Part shown: piece by piece, positions 22,680 through 32,552 of the stretch | Layout of the letters: each line of letters opens with the position of its first letter | Position numbering within the stretch: position 1 is the stretch's first letter | Assembly: GCF_031143425.1 (NCBI RefSeq) | Contig: NC_090442.1 | Location: forward strand, 423,415,776-423,479,775 | Reading direction: 5' to 3' | DNA length: 64,000 bases | Origin: Pleurodeles waltl | Taxonomy: Eukaryota; Chordata; Amphibia; Caudata; Salamandridae | The notes under the pieces: model-generated | Database searches by the model: none | Seen by the model: the letters and a program-made list of their open reading frames with translations, nothing else | Told to the model about the DNA's origin: nothing | Position numbers and translations under genes: made by a program

Positions 22680-23065
22680 CCGGTGTGTAATACACCCACC
22701 AACCCCAGCCTCTCCAGGTCAAGAGCACAGGGCACGATGCCCCCTCCAGAACCAGTGGGTAAGATACCCACCAACCCCAGCCTTCCCAGGATCAAGAGCA
22801 CAGGGCACGATGCCCCCTCCAGAACCAGTGGGTAAGACACCCACTTGAGAGACTGTGGCCTTGCACTCCCAGGACCAAGCACAGGGCATGTTGCCCCTTC
22901 CAGGGCATGTTGCCAAGTCACCCACTTGAGAGACTGTGGCCTTGCACTCCCCAGGACCAAGCACAGGGCATGTTGCCCTTCCAGGGCATGTGGGCAAGTC
23001 ACCCACCTGAGAGACTGTGACCTTGCACTCCCCAGGACCAAGCACAGGGCATTTTGCCCTCTCCA
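22680..23065. repeat. Short 82-bp-type minisatellite in copy C
   Basis: Two or three units with TCCAGAACCAGTGGGTAAGA (22740-22840) are followed by about three units of the copy B 82-bp type (GAGAGACTGTGGCCTTGCAC near 22848, 22930 and 23012). This is the same locus as the array at 10310-11512, far less expanded. Confidence 0.88.
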
Positions 23066-23478
23066 GAATAAGTGGTCTTGTTTCATCTCCCGGCTGAGGT
23101 GTTCCTGCATCCCCCATCCCCCTGAGGTGCCTGCCTATTTATCAACTGATGCCCCTGCAGTGTTCTCTCTGTGTTGATGCAGGTGACAAGTGGGGCCTTG
23201 GACTTTGGCCTGTGGCCCAGGCACACTGAGGACTGGGCAGTGTCCCTTGAACTGTACAATTGTATATATCTGTTGCATTGCATATTTCTTATTTCTACTG
23301 TGTTGATCTTATTACTCTCACTTTAGTAAATTCCTGTTGTCCTTGCTTTATTCATCCGAGGTACGGGGTAAATATGTTTTAGTACTGCAGCTGTATGTGT
23401 ATATGGTGTTGGGGGTGGTGTGTGTGTGTCATTCTCTTTTTCCTCCCTCCCCCTTGTGTGCTAGGCGGCTGTACTCAC

Positions 23479-23561
23479 CATCGTTATCTTCGCCGTCGCT
23501 GGTTTTTGTGGTGGAGCAGCACGTAGAAGAGCATGGGGAAGACATGCAGCTTGGGCTCCAA
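23479..23561 (-). pseudogene. HARBI1-like: Candidate transposase 5' exon, copy C (start lost)
   Basis: Minus-strand frame LEPKLHVFPMLFYVLLHHKN followed by a basic RRRR run and a TAA just before a GTGAGTAC donor. The ATG of copies A and B is TTG here. Same position relative to the right TIR, same donor and same phase as the other copies. Confidence 0.48.
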
Positions 23562-23860
23562 GGCGGCGTGGTTGTTCCCTGCGTCTCCAATGGTGAGTCC
23601 TTTCCCTTCTGTGCAGTGTTTCTGCCAGGCTTTTGATGTCGTTGATACCGCCCCGGAAAAGGTGTCGGATTGTGTTCTTGTAATATGGCTGTAGGCGGCT
23701 ACCGCCGTGATGCCTGTTTCCGCCCTGTCGGTCGGTGTGGTAAAATGGCTGTCTCTCTGAGTTCTCACCGCCATAGTCATAATTTGGCGGTATTTACCGC
23801 CAGCCTGTTGGTGGTATTACCGTCACTTTACCACCAACCGCCAGGGTTGTAATGAGGGCC

Positions 23861-24600
23861 TCAGTGTCAGCATAGAACAGTGCAAAGGCATTGGTATGGG
23901 CCATCCCCTGAATGTTTTTATTCCCCACTCAGTGGAGATATTATTGCCCCACACCAAAACCCAATTCTTGGCAAATGCACATCTGACCCGTTATGAACAA
24001 GTCATTCTTGGTTCTCCTAACATCAATAAAAAGTGTTGCAATGTATTAAATGTGGCAACCCTTTTGCCTATTCCTGTTGGAAATACTGATGACTGTGAAA
24101 ATGAAGTTGAGCATGACTCTCTCAATGTGACTGAATTGTGCACCAAGCCTAGATGTGTCATTCAAGATATGCCCTTGGATGAAAATGACTGTCATGTTAG
24201 TTGAGTGGTTCCTGTTTAAGCAATAATGATGGAAATCTGAGAGCTGGTTATGCAGGTTGCACATTCTCAGGTGTGATAGAAGCCTCCCGACTTCACAGAG
24301 TCTTTTCTGCCAAAGTAGCTGAATTGAATGCCCTTACCAGAGCATGCTGTATTTCTGACCAGCTTAAATTGACAATGTTCACTGATAGTCAGTATGGGTT
24401 TGGTGTTGTTCACGGTTTCGGACAGTGGTAGTCGCAGAGAGGTTTTATGACCTCTTCTGAATCCCCTATCCAAAATGGTGATAAAGTTAACCAGCTGTTG
24501 AAAGCATTGCAGTTGCCTGTGAACATTCATTTTTTTAAGTGTGCTGCACATCAAAAATCAGATGATTATGTCTCTATTGAAGGGTGAGATGAATGGAATA
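23861..24600 (+). pseudogene. pol: Retroviral RT connection and RNase H remnant
   Basis: Continues the RT broken at 17143. The frame 23870-24204 includes MGHPLNVFIPHSVEILLPHT and AHLTRYEQVILGSPNINKKC, a connection domain of the gamma/epsilon type. RNase H follows with VDGSCLSNNDGNLRAGYAGC (D of the first catalytic position), AKVAELNALTRAC (E) and TMFTDSQYGFGVVHGF (D), then stops and reduced similarity. In-frame stops lie near 24204 and 24431. Confidence 0.85.
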
Positions 24601-24692
24601 GTCATTCTTAGATACTGAATATAGAGCACAGGCTTCCGGGCAGGTTGTTCAACCCTGTTTTATTGCCAGTGCCGTTCGTGGGTTGACAAAGT

Positions 24693-25430
24693 CTCTAGTG
24701 TCTCCTTTTCTTCTCTTCTTAGGTGTTCAGGTGCTTTTTGATGACTGGGGCACCGCTTGAACAAAAAGAGACAATAAAGGACTTGTGGTCAGGTAAGTGT
24801 ATTATTTTTTCACTAGGATCCTGGAGGTGGGGTTGCGGAATGGGAAAGGTCCCGTGCAAGTGAGGGGAAAAAAAAGGTAGTGCGAAATAACACCCGTCCA
24901 AATCCATGTGAGTCATCCAATTGTAATTATCAGTGCCTTCTGTCTCACAGTCCCTGGCTCTTCCCCCTCCCCACGCTCTTTTGTAACCAGTGTCAGCCTT
25001 TGGCACTTACCTGGGTAAGCCACGTCCCTCCTGGGACGTGGCTGGAGGTGTCGCAATGGTTTGGTGCTTCACGGCTATTCCCTGGATGGTCTGCGACGTT
25101 GGAGGAGTCCCTTGGCCCCTTCCTCTGGAAGTCCTTTCCCTTATCCGGCTTCATGCCTGTTTTTGTCGACACCTTGAACCTCTCCTCCGGCAGCTCCGTC
25201 TCAATGGTTTCCCGGTCCTCCTCACCATCTTTCCGTCGGTCCCCTTCTTGTCTTGGCGGTCCTCTTTTCTTCCGGTCCGTAGGGGCATCCGAGGAGCTTC
25301 TGGATGGATCTCGTCCCTCCTCAGCGCCCCCAGGGTAGTCCTCTATCAGACCACAAATGCCACCAGGAAGAGCATTCCCTGCTCTTTCAGGTTCATTCCT
25401 GTTACAATCTCTTTGATAAATACCTATGCA
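24693..25430. mobile_element. Unidentified ~738-bp insert flanked by GACAAAGT repeats
   Basis: Between the RNase H and integrase remnants lies sequence unlike the retrovirus: C/T-rich and CG-containing, with a CACGTCCC/GGGACGTG palindrome near 25020-25040. The 8-bp GACAAAGT occurs at 24685-24692 and 25431-25438, as a hAT-like 8-bp target duplication would, but no clear terminal inverted repeats were found. The minus frame 24993-25640 stays open (PTDRKKRGPPRQEGDRRKDG), partly from composition, and runs over the proposed right edge into retroviral DNA, so I do not call it a gene. Confidence 0.4.
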
Positions 25431-25499
25431 GACAAAGTAATGAGATACTGTGCTCTGAACTGCACTTACTTTAATGAGGAGTGAAGTAATGGAAATGAT

Positions 25500-26640
25500 G
25501 ATGAGATAAGTCAAAATTTCTTTATGACTGCTATTGATACCTAGGAAGAAGTTAAGAGATTGCAAGAAGAGGGGACAGAGGAAGAACAGTAGAGTTGGAT
25601 TAGAGCAGGATGTGTGATGAAGATGAAGTTTGGGTTTCAAGTAATGAAAAGTGCTGCCAAATAGCTTACTGTCCCAGATGGCAAGACATTACCATGGACA
25701 GGCACACATAGGTAGGGATGGAATCATTAAAATGTTCAGACATATATGGGACAACCCCAGATTCAGATTGATTGTCGTGGCAGTATGTCACAAATGTGTA
25801 GCATGTCAGCAAATGAATGTAGGAAAATGCACTGTTGTCACACTGGGTCACATAGGTAGATCAGGAGGATCTTTCTATAGAATGCAGCTTGATTTCATAG
25901 AACTGCCAGTGAGCAATGGGTGGAGATACATTTTAGTCGTGGTCTTTGCCTTTTCTCACTGGGTCGAGGCTTACCCAACCCGGAGATATGATAGTCTTAC
26001 AGTAGCAAAGCTGCTGTTTAGGGAGTTGATTCAGCTTTCTGCCTTCTTTGGGATCAGAATGAGGAACTAATTTCAACAGTGAGAGCCTTAAATTGTTGTG
26101 TGCGGTTTCACATCTTGAGCAAAGTTTGCATTTAAGTTATAGACCTGAAGTTTCAGGACTTGTAGAACAGATTAATGAAACGCTGAAGTCCAGACTGGTG
26201 AAGGTATGTGCATCAGGCACTTTGAAATGGCCAAACACATGGCCTCTTGTCTTGATGAGTATGTGCAGTACACCTGATAGAAAAACAGGACTATCCCCGA
26301 AATCATCATGAGGCACTATAAAACGTCCAGCAGTGCTTGCAAATGCGCTTGTGAACATTACAGGTGACTTGATACTGGAATATTGTAAAGGGCTGGATGA
26401 TGTGGTTCGTTCTTTGTCTCGTCAGGTTGGAGAAGTCACTGCACAGCCACAGCAGGAGCTTTGTCACAACCTGAGCCCTGGTGACTGGGTGACGCTAAAA
26501 AAGTATATGAGACAAATATGCTTGGAACCGCATTGGAAGAGGCCTCACCAAGTAGTTTTGGTACCCATTAAAGTTGTGAAGCATGCTGGTCTCCCAAACT
26601 GGGTACATGTGAGCCACACCCGCAAAGTTCAAGTTCCCTT
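25500..26640 (+). pseudogene. pol: Retroviral integrase remnant
   Basis: The frame 25651-26070 carries the HHCC zinc domain (HYHGQAHIGRDGI, CHKCVACQQMN) and the start of the catalytic core with QLDFIELPVSNGWRYILVVV (first Asp). The second Asp region near 26040-26080 is frame-shifted. The frame 26093-26311 includes YRPEVSGLVEQINETLKSRL with the catalytic Glu. The frame from 26333 holds the C-terminal domain (SPGDWVTLKKYMRQICLEPH, LPNWVHVSHTRKV), typical of gamma-like integrases with the GPY/F region. Frame changes separate the three parts. Confidence 0.88.
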
Positions 26641-26899
26641 TGAAGAAACAGCACCCTTTCCCGAAGGGTCAGTTGCAGTGAGAGAGAGGGATCAGGTCAG
26701 CCAAGCTGTGAGGACTGGACAAGTGGCTGCCACAGAGCAAGCACAGTCTGGTGTGATTCTGAGTGGATCAACAGCAGTGGAGGGTACAGAAGGGTCGAGA
26801 CAAAGTCAGTTGTCTCAAGACAAAGTCGTATGGTTCATGCTAGCTCAGATGCCATTGAAAATCCAGTTGTACCAGAGAAAAGAGTTGTACCCGGAGATC

Positions 26900-29070
26900 A
26901 ATGGCCCGAGAAGCACCCAGTGCCAGCAGTAAAATGCCTCCTACCATTGCTAAAGTAACTGAAGAATCAGGTCAGAGTGACAGTGATACAGAGGGTCGTG
27001 CAAAAAGGAGGTCAAAGGAAAAAAGAGTACCAAGTCGAAGATATTCAACTCTTGAATGGACATACTTTGCTGCCAATGACTGGGAATAGGAATTTGCTAC
27101 CTTTTGTGCTAACTATTTGGTTCCCGTTGAATATCCTAGAAATTGAAATCACATTACAACTGAACTTTGAAATCTCATTGCTGCTAGATAAACAAAGACT
27201 TTACATATCGGAAGTAATTATTAGTGCTGATAAGCTGCCTTATTAGAGATGTTTGAACTTTTAGTGGGAGCCTTTGAATGTTTGCAAGTAGAGAAAGCTC
27301 TTGATGAACTTTCTAGAAGATCAAGGAACATGGTGTATAATTGCATTTATTTTTGTTCTTTTAAGAGACTATTTTCATCTTGCTTTGCTCACAAATAAAA
27401 AAGGACTGAAAAGAGACAGTGATAAAACAAGGCGTTTTGCATTTTTAAAAATATATTTTTCTAATTTGGTCTTTTTGGTCTCAGTCCGGACAAGTCATGG
27501 AGCCCAATCGAAATAAGAAGAGTAAATCTAAATATGGATGCAATGTATAGTAGTTGCATTTGTCGTAATGGGTATATTGTTGTTTATTGGACCCATACAA
27601 AATGAGTCTGAGAGAATTGCAGTTACAAGTGCCCCGAGTTTAGAAGACCCTATGATAGATCAAGATCCCCTGTATAGAGATGAGATACTCTTGCATACTG
27701 ATAGCTTTTAATGGCGATTTGTAATCAAATGTGTATTACAAATTGCTCTACAAGTATATAGACACCATGGAAGTCTGGAATTGCTATGGTTGTTCACAAA
27801 TCCCTTCATCAGTGCAGGAAGGTATCACCCATCACAGTTTGCCACTAACATATGGAATTTCCTGTAGCTTGTTAATAACATTGTTATATCAGCAGGAGTA
27901 TTTTCAGTACTTCTATTCAAATTATCACCTTGTGATTTCATTTGTGCCCATCATGAAGCAGCTGAGTAGCATTGCCAAAGTGAAAAACATTGACACAGTG
28001 GGAGGATTTTTTTTAAACTACATTGACATTTGGAACAGTATATGCACTCAAGAATAATTTGACCTGCATACTTAGTCCGGTAGAAAAGGAGTTCATTAGA
28101 CAACTGGAGGAAATAAAGAGGACAATGAAGTCAAAAATAGAAAAGGAAGTAGTTTTGCAAAACTGGAAAAAATACATCACACATGCAGCAGTTAGAAATC
28201 AAGGTTTCTTGGCCTTGGATTGTCAAGATGTGGGGAAATTATGTATACATAGACCAACATCAAAGACTGACACACATTTCGTAGGTACTAGTGAAAGTAT
28301 ATATGTTTTTGTGTTTAAAAGTGTTTGGACTTTTATGTTGAATGGACAGGATCCCGCCATACCAGGTGTTTATTTCATGTGTGGGAAAATGCCTATTACA
28401 AGCTGCAGAAAGACTGGTATGGAACCTATTATCTGGGATTAGTATTTTTGAAAATGTATCACATGGAACATTTTAATGATCTAGTTTGGGGTGAGAGATC
28501 AAACCCCAGAGTTAAAACATGAGCTAGTGCTTCAAAGACAGAGGGAGATATTTTTGGTGCCATAATTCCATCAGTAGGTGTAAGCTTGAATAATATCAAG
28601 ATTACAAAGCTGGCAACTATTGTAGATACATTTTCTACAGATGCTGCCGGTGCCAAGTTGTTAATGGAGACAGAAATGTTTGCTGTGAGATCAATGGTTT
28701 TGCAAAATCGCCTTGTGTTAGACATTCTTCTCTCAAAAGAAAGCTCAGTCTGTAAAACACTGCATGTGCAACATTGCTGCACATACATACCTGACAATAG
28801 TAAAGAGATAAGGAAGTATCTCTCCAACATTACTGGCTTGAGAAATGACCTTAAGAGACTAACAGCAACTATTGCATGGGAAGCTATAGACAGTGTTTTT
28901 TCAACCATTGGTAAATGGTTATGAAACAAGGGAAGAAGACCCATCTTAAGACCCCTGTTGATTATAGCTTTATGTGCTTTTATTGCATTTTGAACTTACA
29001 AACTATTCGAGAAACTGAAAGAGAGAAGAGAAAAAACTAGACAGAGAAAGGAAGAGCTAGAAATGGAGAC
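26900..29070 (+). pseudogene. env: Retroviral env remnant with transmembrane subunit
   Basis: The surface region (26900-28500) is heavily shifted and only weakly readable. The transmembrane subunit is clear at 28586-28924: an AGAKLLMETEMFAVRSMVLQ heptad-type helix, then LQNRLVLDILLSKESSVCKT and HVQHCCTYIPDNSKEI, with seven residues between the first Cys and the Cys pair by direct reading. Helical sequence to SVFSTIGKWL follows, then in another frame a membrane span and a basic tail. No intact product is possible. Confidence 0.78.
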
Positions 29071-29206
29071 TAGGAGAAGCATCTATTATTGTAACCTCAA
29101 TAAAGTTTGAGGATTACAGTAGACCTTACTGAAATAGGACACTGAAATATTGAGCTGTCTCATTGAAATGAGAATTTGACCATTTGTGTTGGCGTAGTTC
29201 ACTATC

Positions 29207-29438
29207 AGAGGAGGGACTGATAGAGCTTGAATTTTGATGGTGTCTCTCGTGTCATAAAAGTCATTAGAATGTGGCATCCCAGCTCCCCTTTCCCTTTGGA
29301 ATGCTACATCCACTGGGAAAAGAGTCTCAGGTATGTAGTGCCATGTAGGATATTCATGTGGAGAGTACTCCCTTTTCGGGGTGCTCCATCAATTGGAGGG
29401 TGTCCTTGGACCTAACCTATTTTTTAAATGGTGCAGCC
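29207..29438 (+). other. Polypurine tract and start of retroviral 3' LTR
   Basis: AGAGGAGGGAC (29207-29217) is followed by TGATAGAGCTTGAATTTTGA, which fits a plus-strand primer and the TG start of U3. About 220 bp of possible U3 follow before the LINE tail begins at 29439. No clear match to the 6421-7450 LTR-like sequence is visible in this short piece. Confidence 0.5.
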
Positions 29439-29524
29439 AAATCAAATCAAATCAAATCATTAACATTTATAAAGCGCGCTACTCACCCGTGCGGGTCTCA
29501 AGGCGCTAGAGGGGAAAGGGGGGG

Positions 29525-32500
29525 TTATCGCTGCTCGAACAGCCAAGTCTTTAGGAGTCTCCGGAAAGCGGAGTGGTCCTGGGTGGTCCTGAGGCTGGTG
29601 GGGAGGGAGTTCCAGGTCTTGGCCGCCAGGAAGGAGAAAGATCTCCCACCCGCCGTGGAGCGGCGGGTGCGAGGGACGGCAGCAAGTGCGAGGCCAGCGG
29701 AGCGGAGGGGGCGGGTGGGGACGTAGAAGCTGAGGCGTCTGTTGAGGTATTCCGGTCCCTTGTTGTGGAGGGCTTTGTGTGCGTGGGTGAGAAGACGGAA
29801 GGTGATCCTTTTGCTGACTGGGAGCCAATGCAGGTGTCTCAGGTGTGCGGAGATGTGGCTGTTGCGGGGTACGTCGAGGATGAGGCGGGCCGAGGCGTTT
29901 TGGATGCGTTGCAGGCGGTTTTGGAGTTTGGCGGTGGTCCCGGCGTAGAGGGTGTTGCCGTAGTCCAGGCGACTCGTGACAAGGGCGTGGGTCACGGTTT
30001 TTCTGGTGTCGGCGGGGATCCAGCGGAAGATCTTGCGGAGCATGCGGAGAGTGAGGAAGCAGGCGGAGGACACGGCGTTGACTTGCTTGGTCATGGTGAG
30101 AAGAGGGTCCAAGATGAAGCCGAGGTTGCGGGCGTGGTCTGCGGGGGTTGGTGCGGTGCCGAGGGCCGTGGGCCACCAGGAGTCGTTCCAGGCGGACGGG
30201 GTGTTGCCGAGGATGAGGACTTCCGTTTTTTCAGAGTTCAGCTTTAGGCGGCTGAGCCTCATCCAATCTGCGACGTCCTTCATACCCTCTTGTAGGTTGG
30301 TCTTGGCGCTGGCGGGGTCCTTGGTGAGGGAGAGTACAAGTTGGGTGTCGTCGGCGTAGGAGGTGATGATGATGTCGTGCTTGCGTACGATGTCGGCGAG
30401 GGGGCTCATGTAGACATTGAAGAGTGTCGGGCTGAGCGATGAGCCTTGAGGTACGCCGCAGATGATCTTGGTGGGTTCTGAGCGAAACGGAGGGAGGTAA
30501 ACTCTTTGGGAGCGGTTAGCGAGGAAGGAGGCGATCCAGTCCAGGGCCTGGCCTTGGATCCCGGTGGAGCGTAGGCGGGTGATTAGGGTGCGGTGACAGA
30601 CGGTGTCAAAGGCAGCCGAGAGGTCGAGGAGAATGAGGGCGACTGTTTCACCGTTGTCCATCAGGGTTCTGATGTCGTCTGTGACTGAGATGAGGGCGGT
30701 TTCCGTGCTGTGGTTGGTTCGGAATCCGGTTTGTGAAGGGTCGAGCAGGTTGTTGTCTTCCAGGAAGGTGGTCAGCTGTTTGTTGACGGTCTTTTCTATT
30801 ACCTTGGCTGGGAAAGGTAGAAGAGAGATGGGGCGGAAGTTTTTCAGGTCGCTTGGGTCAGCCGTAGGTTTCTTTAGTAGGGCGTTGACTTCAGCGTGCT
30901 TCCAGCATTCGGGGAAGGTAGCAGAAGAAAAAGAAGAGTTGATGACGGTCTGGAGGTGCGGGGCGATGATGTCGTCGGCTTTGTTAAAGATGAAGTGCGG
31001 GCAGGGGTCCGAAGGGGCGCCGGAGTGGATAGAGTTCATGATGGATTTGGTTTCTTCCGTGTTGATGTGGGTCCAGTTGTTGAGGGTGATGTCCGGGGAA
31101 GCGGGTTCAGTGGTGTGTGGTTGGGTCTGGTGTCCGAAGCTGTCATGGAGGTCGCTGATCTTGCGATGGAAGAAAGTGGCGAGGGATTCGCACAAATCCT
31201 GTGAGGGCGTGACGGCGTTGGCGCTGGCGCTGGGGTTGGAGAACTCTTTGACGATGCTGAAGAGTTCTCTGCTGTTGTGGCTGTTTTTGTCTAGTCTGTC
31301 GGTGAAAAAGTTCCTTTTGGCAGTGCGGATCAGGTGGTGGTGTTCGCGTGTAGCGTTCTTGAGGGCGGTCATGTTGTCAGCGGTGTGGTCCTTGCGCCAG
31401 GCCTTCTCAAGGGCACGACAAGTTTTCTTTGATTCTTTGAGGGTGTCAGAGAACCAGAGAGGTTTTTTGGTGTTGGTCTGTCGATGCGTGCGTTTGAGGG
31501 GAGCAAGGTTGTCAGCGCAGTTGGAGATCCAGTTTGTGAGGTTGAGAGCTGCGTCGTTGGGGTCGGTGGTGAGGGTGGGTTGGTTGGCGGCGAGAGCGGA
31601 GAAGAGTTGCTCTTCAGGGATCTTGTTCCACTGTCGATGAGGGATGGGTTGAGTGCGGAGGTGGGAGGTCTCGCGTCGGAATGTGAAGTGGACGCAGCTG
31701 TGGTCGGTCCAGTGTAGGGCAGAGGTGTGGCTGAAGAAGACGTGTTTGCTGCCGGAGAAGATAGGGTCGAGCGTGTGTCCGGCGATGTGGGTGGCGGTGT
31801 TCACCAGTTGTTTGAGGCCGAGGTTGGCGAGGTTGTCGAGCAGGGTGGTGGTGTTGGGGTCGTTGTTTTGTTCCAGATGGAAGTTGAGGTCGCCTAGGAG
31901 GATGTAGTCCGGTGAGGCGAGGGCGTGCGGGGAGATGAAGTCGGCGATGGCGTCGCTGAAAGAGGCGCGAGGTCCGGGAGGACGGTAGACGAGGGATCCT
32001 CTGAGGGTGGTCCTTGGGTCGGTGCGAATCTGAAAATGCAGGTGTTCAGCGGCGAGGGGGGGGTCTTCGGTGGAGGTGGTGACGCTGATGGAGTCTTTGA
32101 AGATGATGACGACACCTCCTCCTACTTGGTTGGTGCGGTCTTTTCTGGAGATCTTGTAGCCTTCGGGGATGGCGGGTAGCGATGTCTGGAGCAGAGGAGG
32201 CGTTCATCCATGTCTCCGTGATGAAGGCGACGTCCGGGGCTGTGGAGTCCAGGAGGTCCCAAAGTTCAACGGCGTGCTTGTGGACGGAACGAGCGTTGAT
32301 CAGGATGCACTTGAGGTGGTTGATGGCGCGTGGGCTTGTGGTCGTGGTAGTTGCGTGGTGGAAGATGCGTTTGCAGGAGTTGCAGGCGAAGGGTCCATGG
32401 GTGCGTTTGGGGTGAGCTAGGAAGCAGGTTTTGGAGCGCCCTGGGTTGAGGGCGTGGAGGGTGGTGGGGTCGTAGCGGATCAGCGGGGCTTGGGGGAGCT

Positions 32501-32552
32501 GGGGACCAGGGGTCGTGGCGCTGGGCGCGGGCCAGGCGCGGACGGGCGCCAT
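29525..32552 (-). pseudogene. LINE ORF2: endonuclease and reverse transcriptase, one frameshift
   Basis: Starts MAPVRAWPAPSATTPGPQLP at 32552, passes a small Cys/His motif (FACNSCKRIFHH), then an apurinic-type endonuclease (INARSVHKHAVELWDLL, DVAFITETW, ILLGDLNFHLEQ, TDHSCVHF). The reverse transcriptase carries FRPISLLPFPAKVIEKTV, LLDLSAAFDTV, GVPQGSSLSPTLFNVYM and catalytic YADDTQLV near 30340. The end is L2/CR1-like (LHWLPVSKRITFRLLTHAHK) and finishes KTWLFEQR. The frame is open for 759 codons from 31804. An extra C near 32176 breaks the endonuclease; without it the ORF would be about 1,009 codons, normal for the family. It nicks DNA and reverse-transcribes LINE RNA at the target. Confidence 0.92.

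Larger units (their letters stand above)
17144..23860. mobile_element. Harbinger copy C, full length with both termini
   Basis: The element starts GGCCTTCATTATGACATTGG at 17144 and ends CCGCCAGGGTTGTAATGAGGGCC at 23860. These are imperfect terminal inverted repeats. It is flanked by TTA (17141-17143) and TCA (23861-23863); removing the element and one flank restores the retroviral reading phase, which supports a TTA duplication with one later change. It contains the first Myb-like gene (+), the transposase (-) and a shortened second Myb-like gene (+), and is 6,717 bp long. All genes are damaged. Confidence 0.93.
12238..29438 (+). mobile_element. Decayed class I endogenous retrovirus, split by Harbinger C and probably another insert
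   Basis: Gag, pro, RT, RNase H, integrase and env remains follow in the normal retroviral order on the plus strand. The RT/RNase H and integrase C-terminal sequences look like the gamma/epsilon group (class I). All frames carry several stops and shifts, so nothing is functional. The reverse transcriptase region is cut at a TTA by Harbinger C (17144-23860). The 5' LTR may be the 6421-7450 sequence. A polypurine tract and the start of a 3' LTR are visible at 29207-29438 before the LINE begins. Confidence 0.85.

Noticed and set aside
24993..25640. 215-codon minus-strand ORF with a charged Asp/Glu/Lys/Arg-rich middle
   Set aside because: It crosses from the inserted repeat into antisense retroviral integrase DNA, so its N-terminal part cannot be an ancestral gene. 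Composition explains its openness.
29573..31640. Plus-strand ORFs of 224 and 345 codons
   Set aside because: They lie antisense to the well-supported LINE ORF2 and have no motif of their own.
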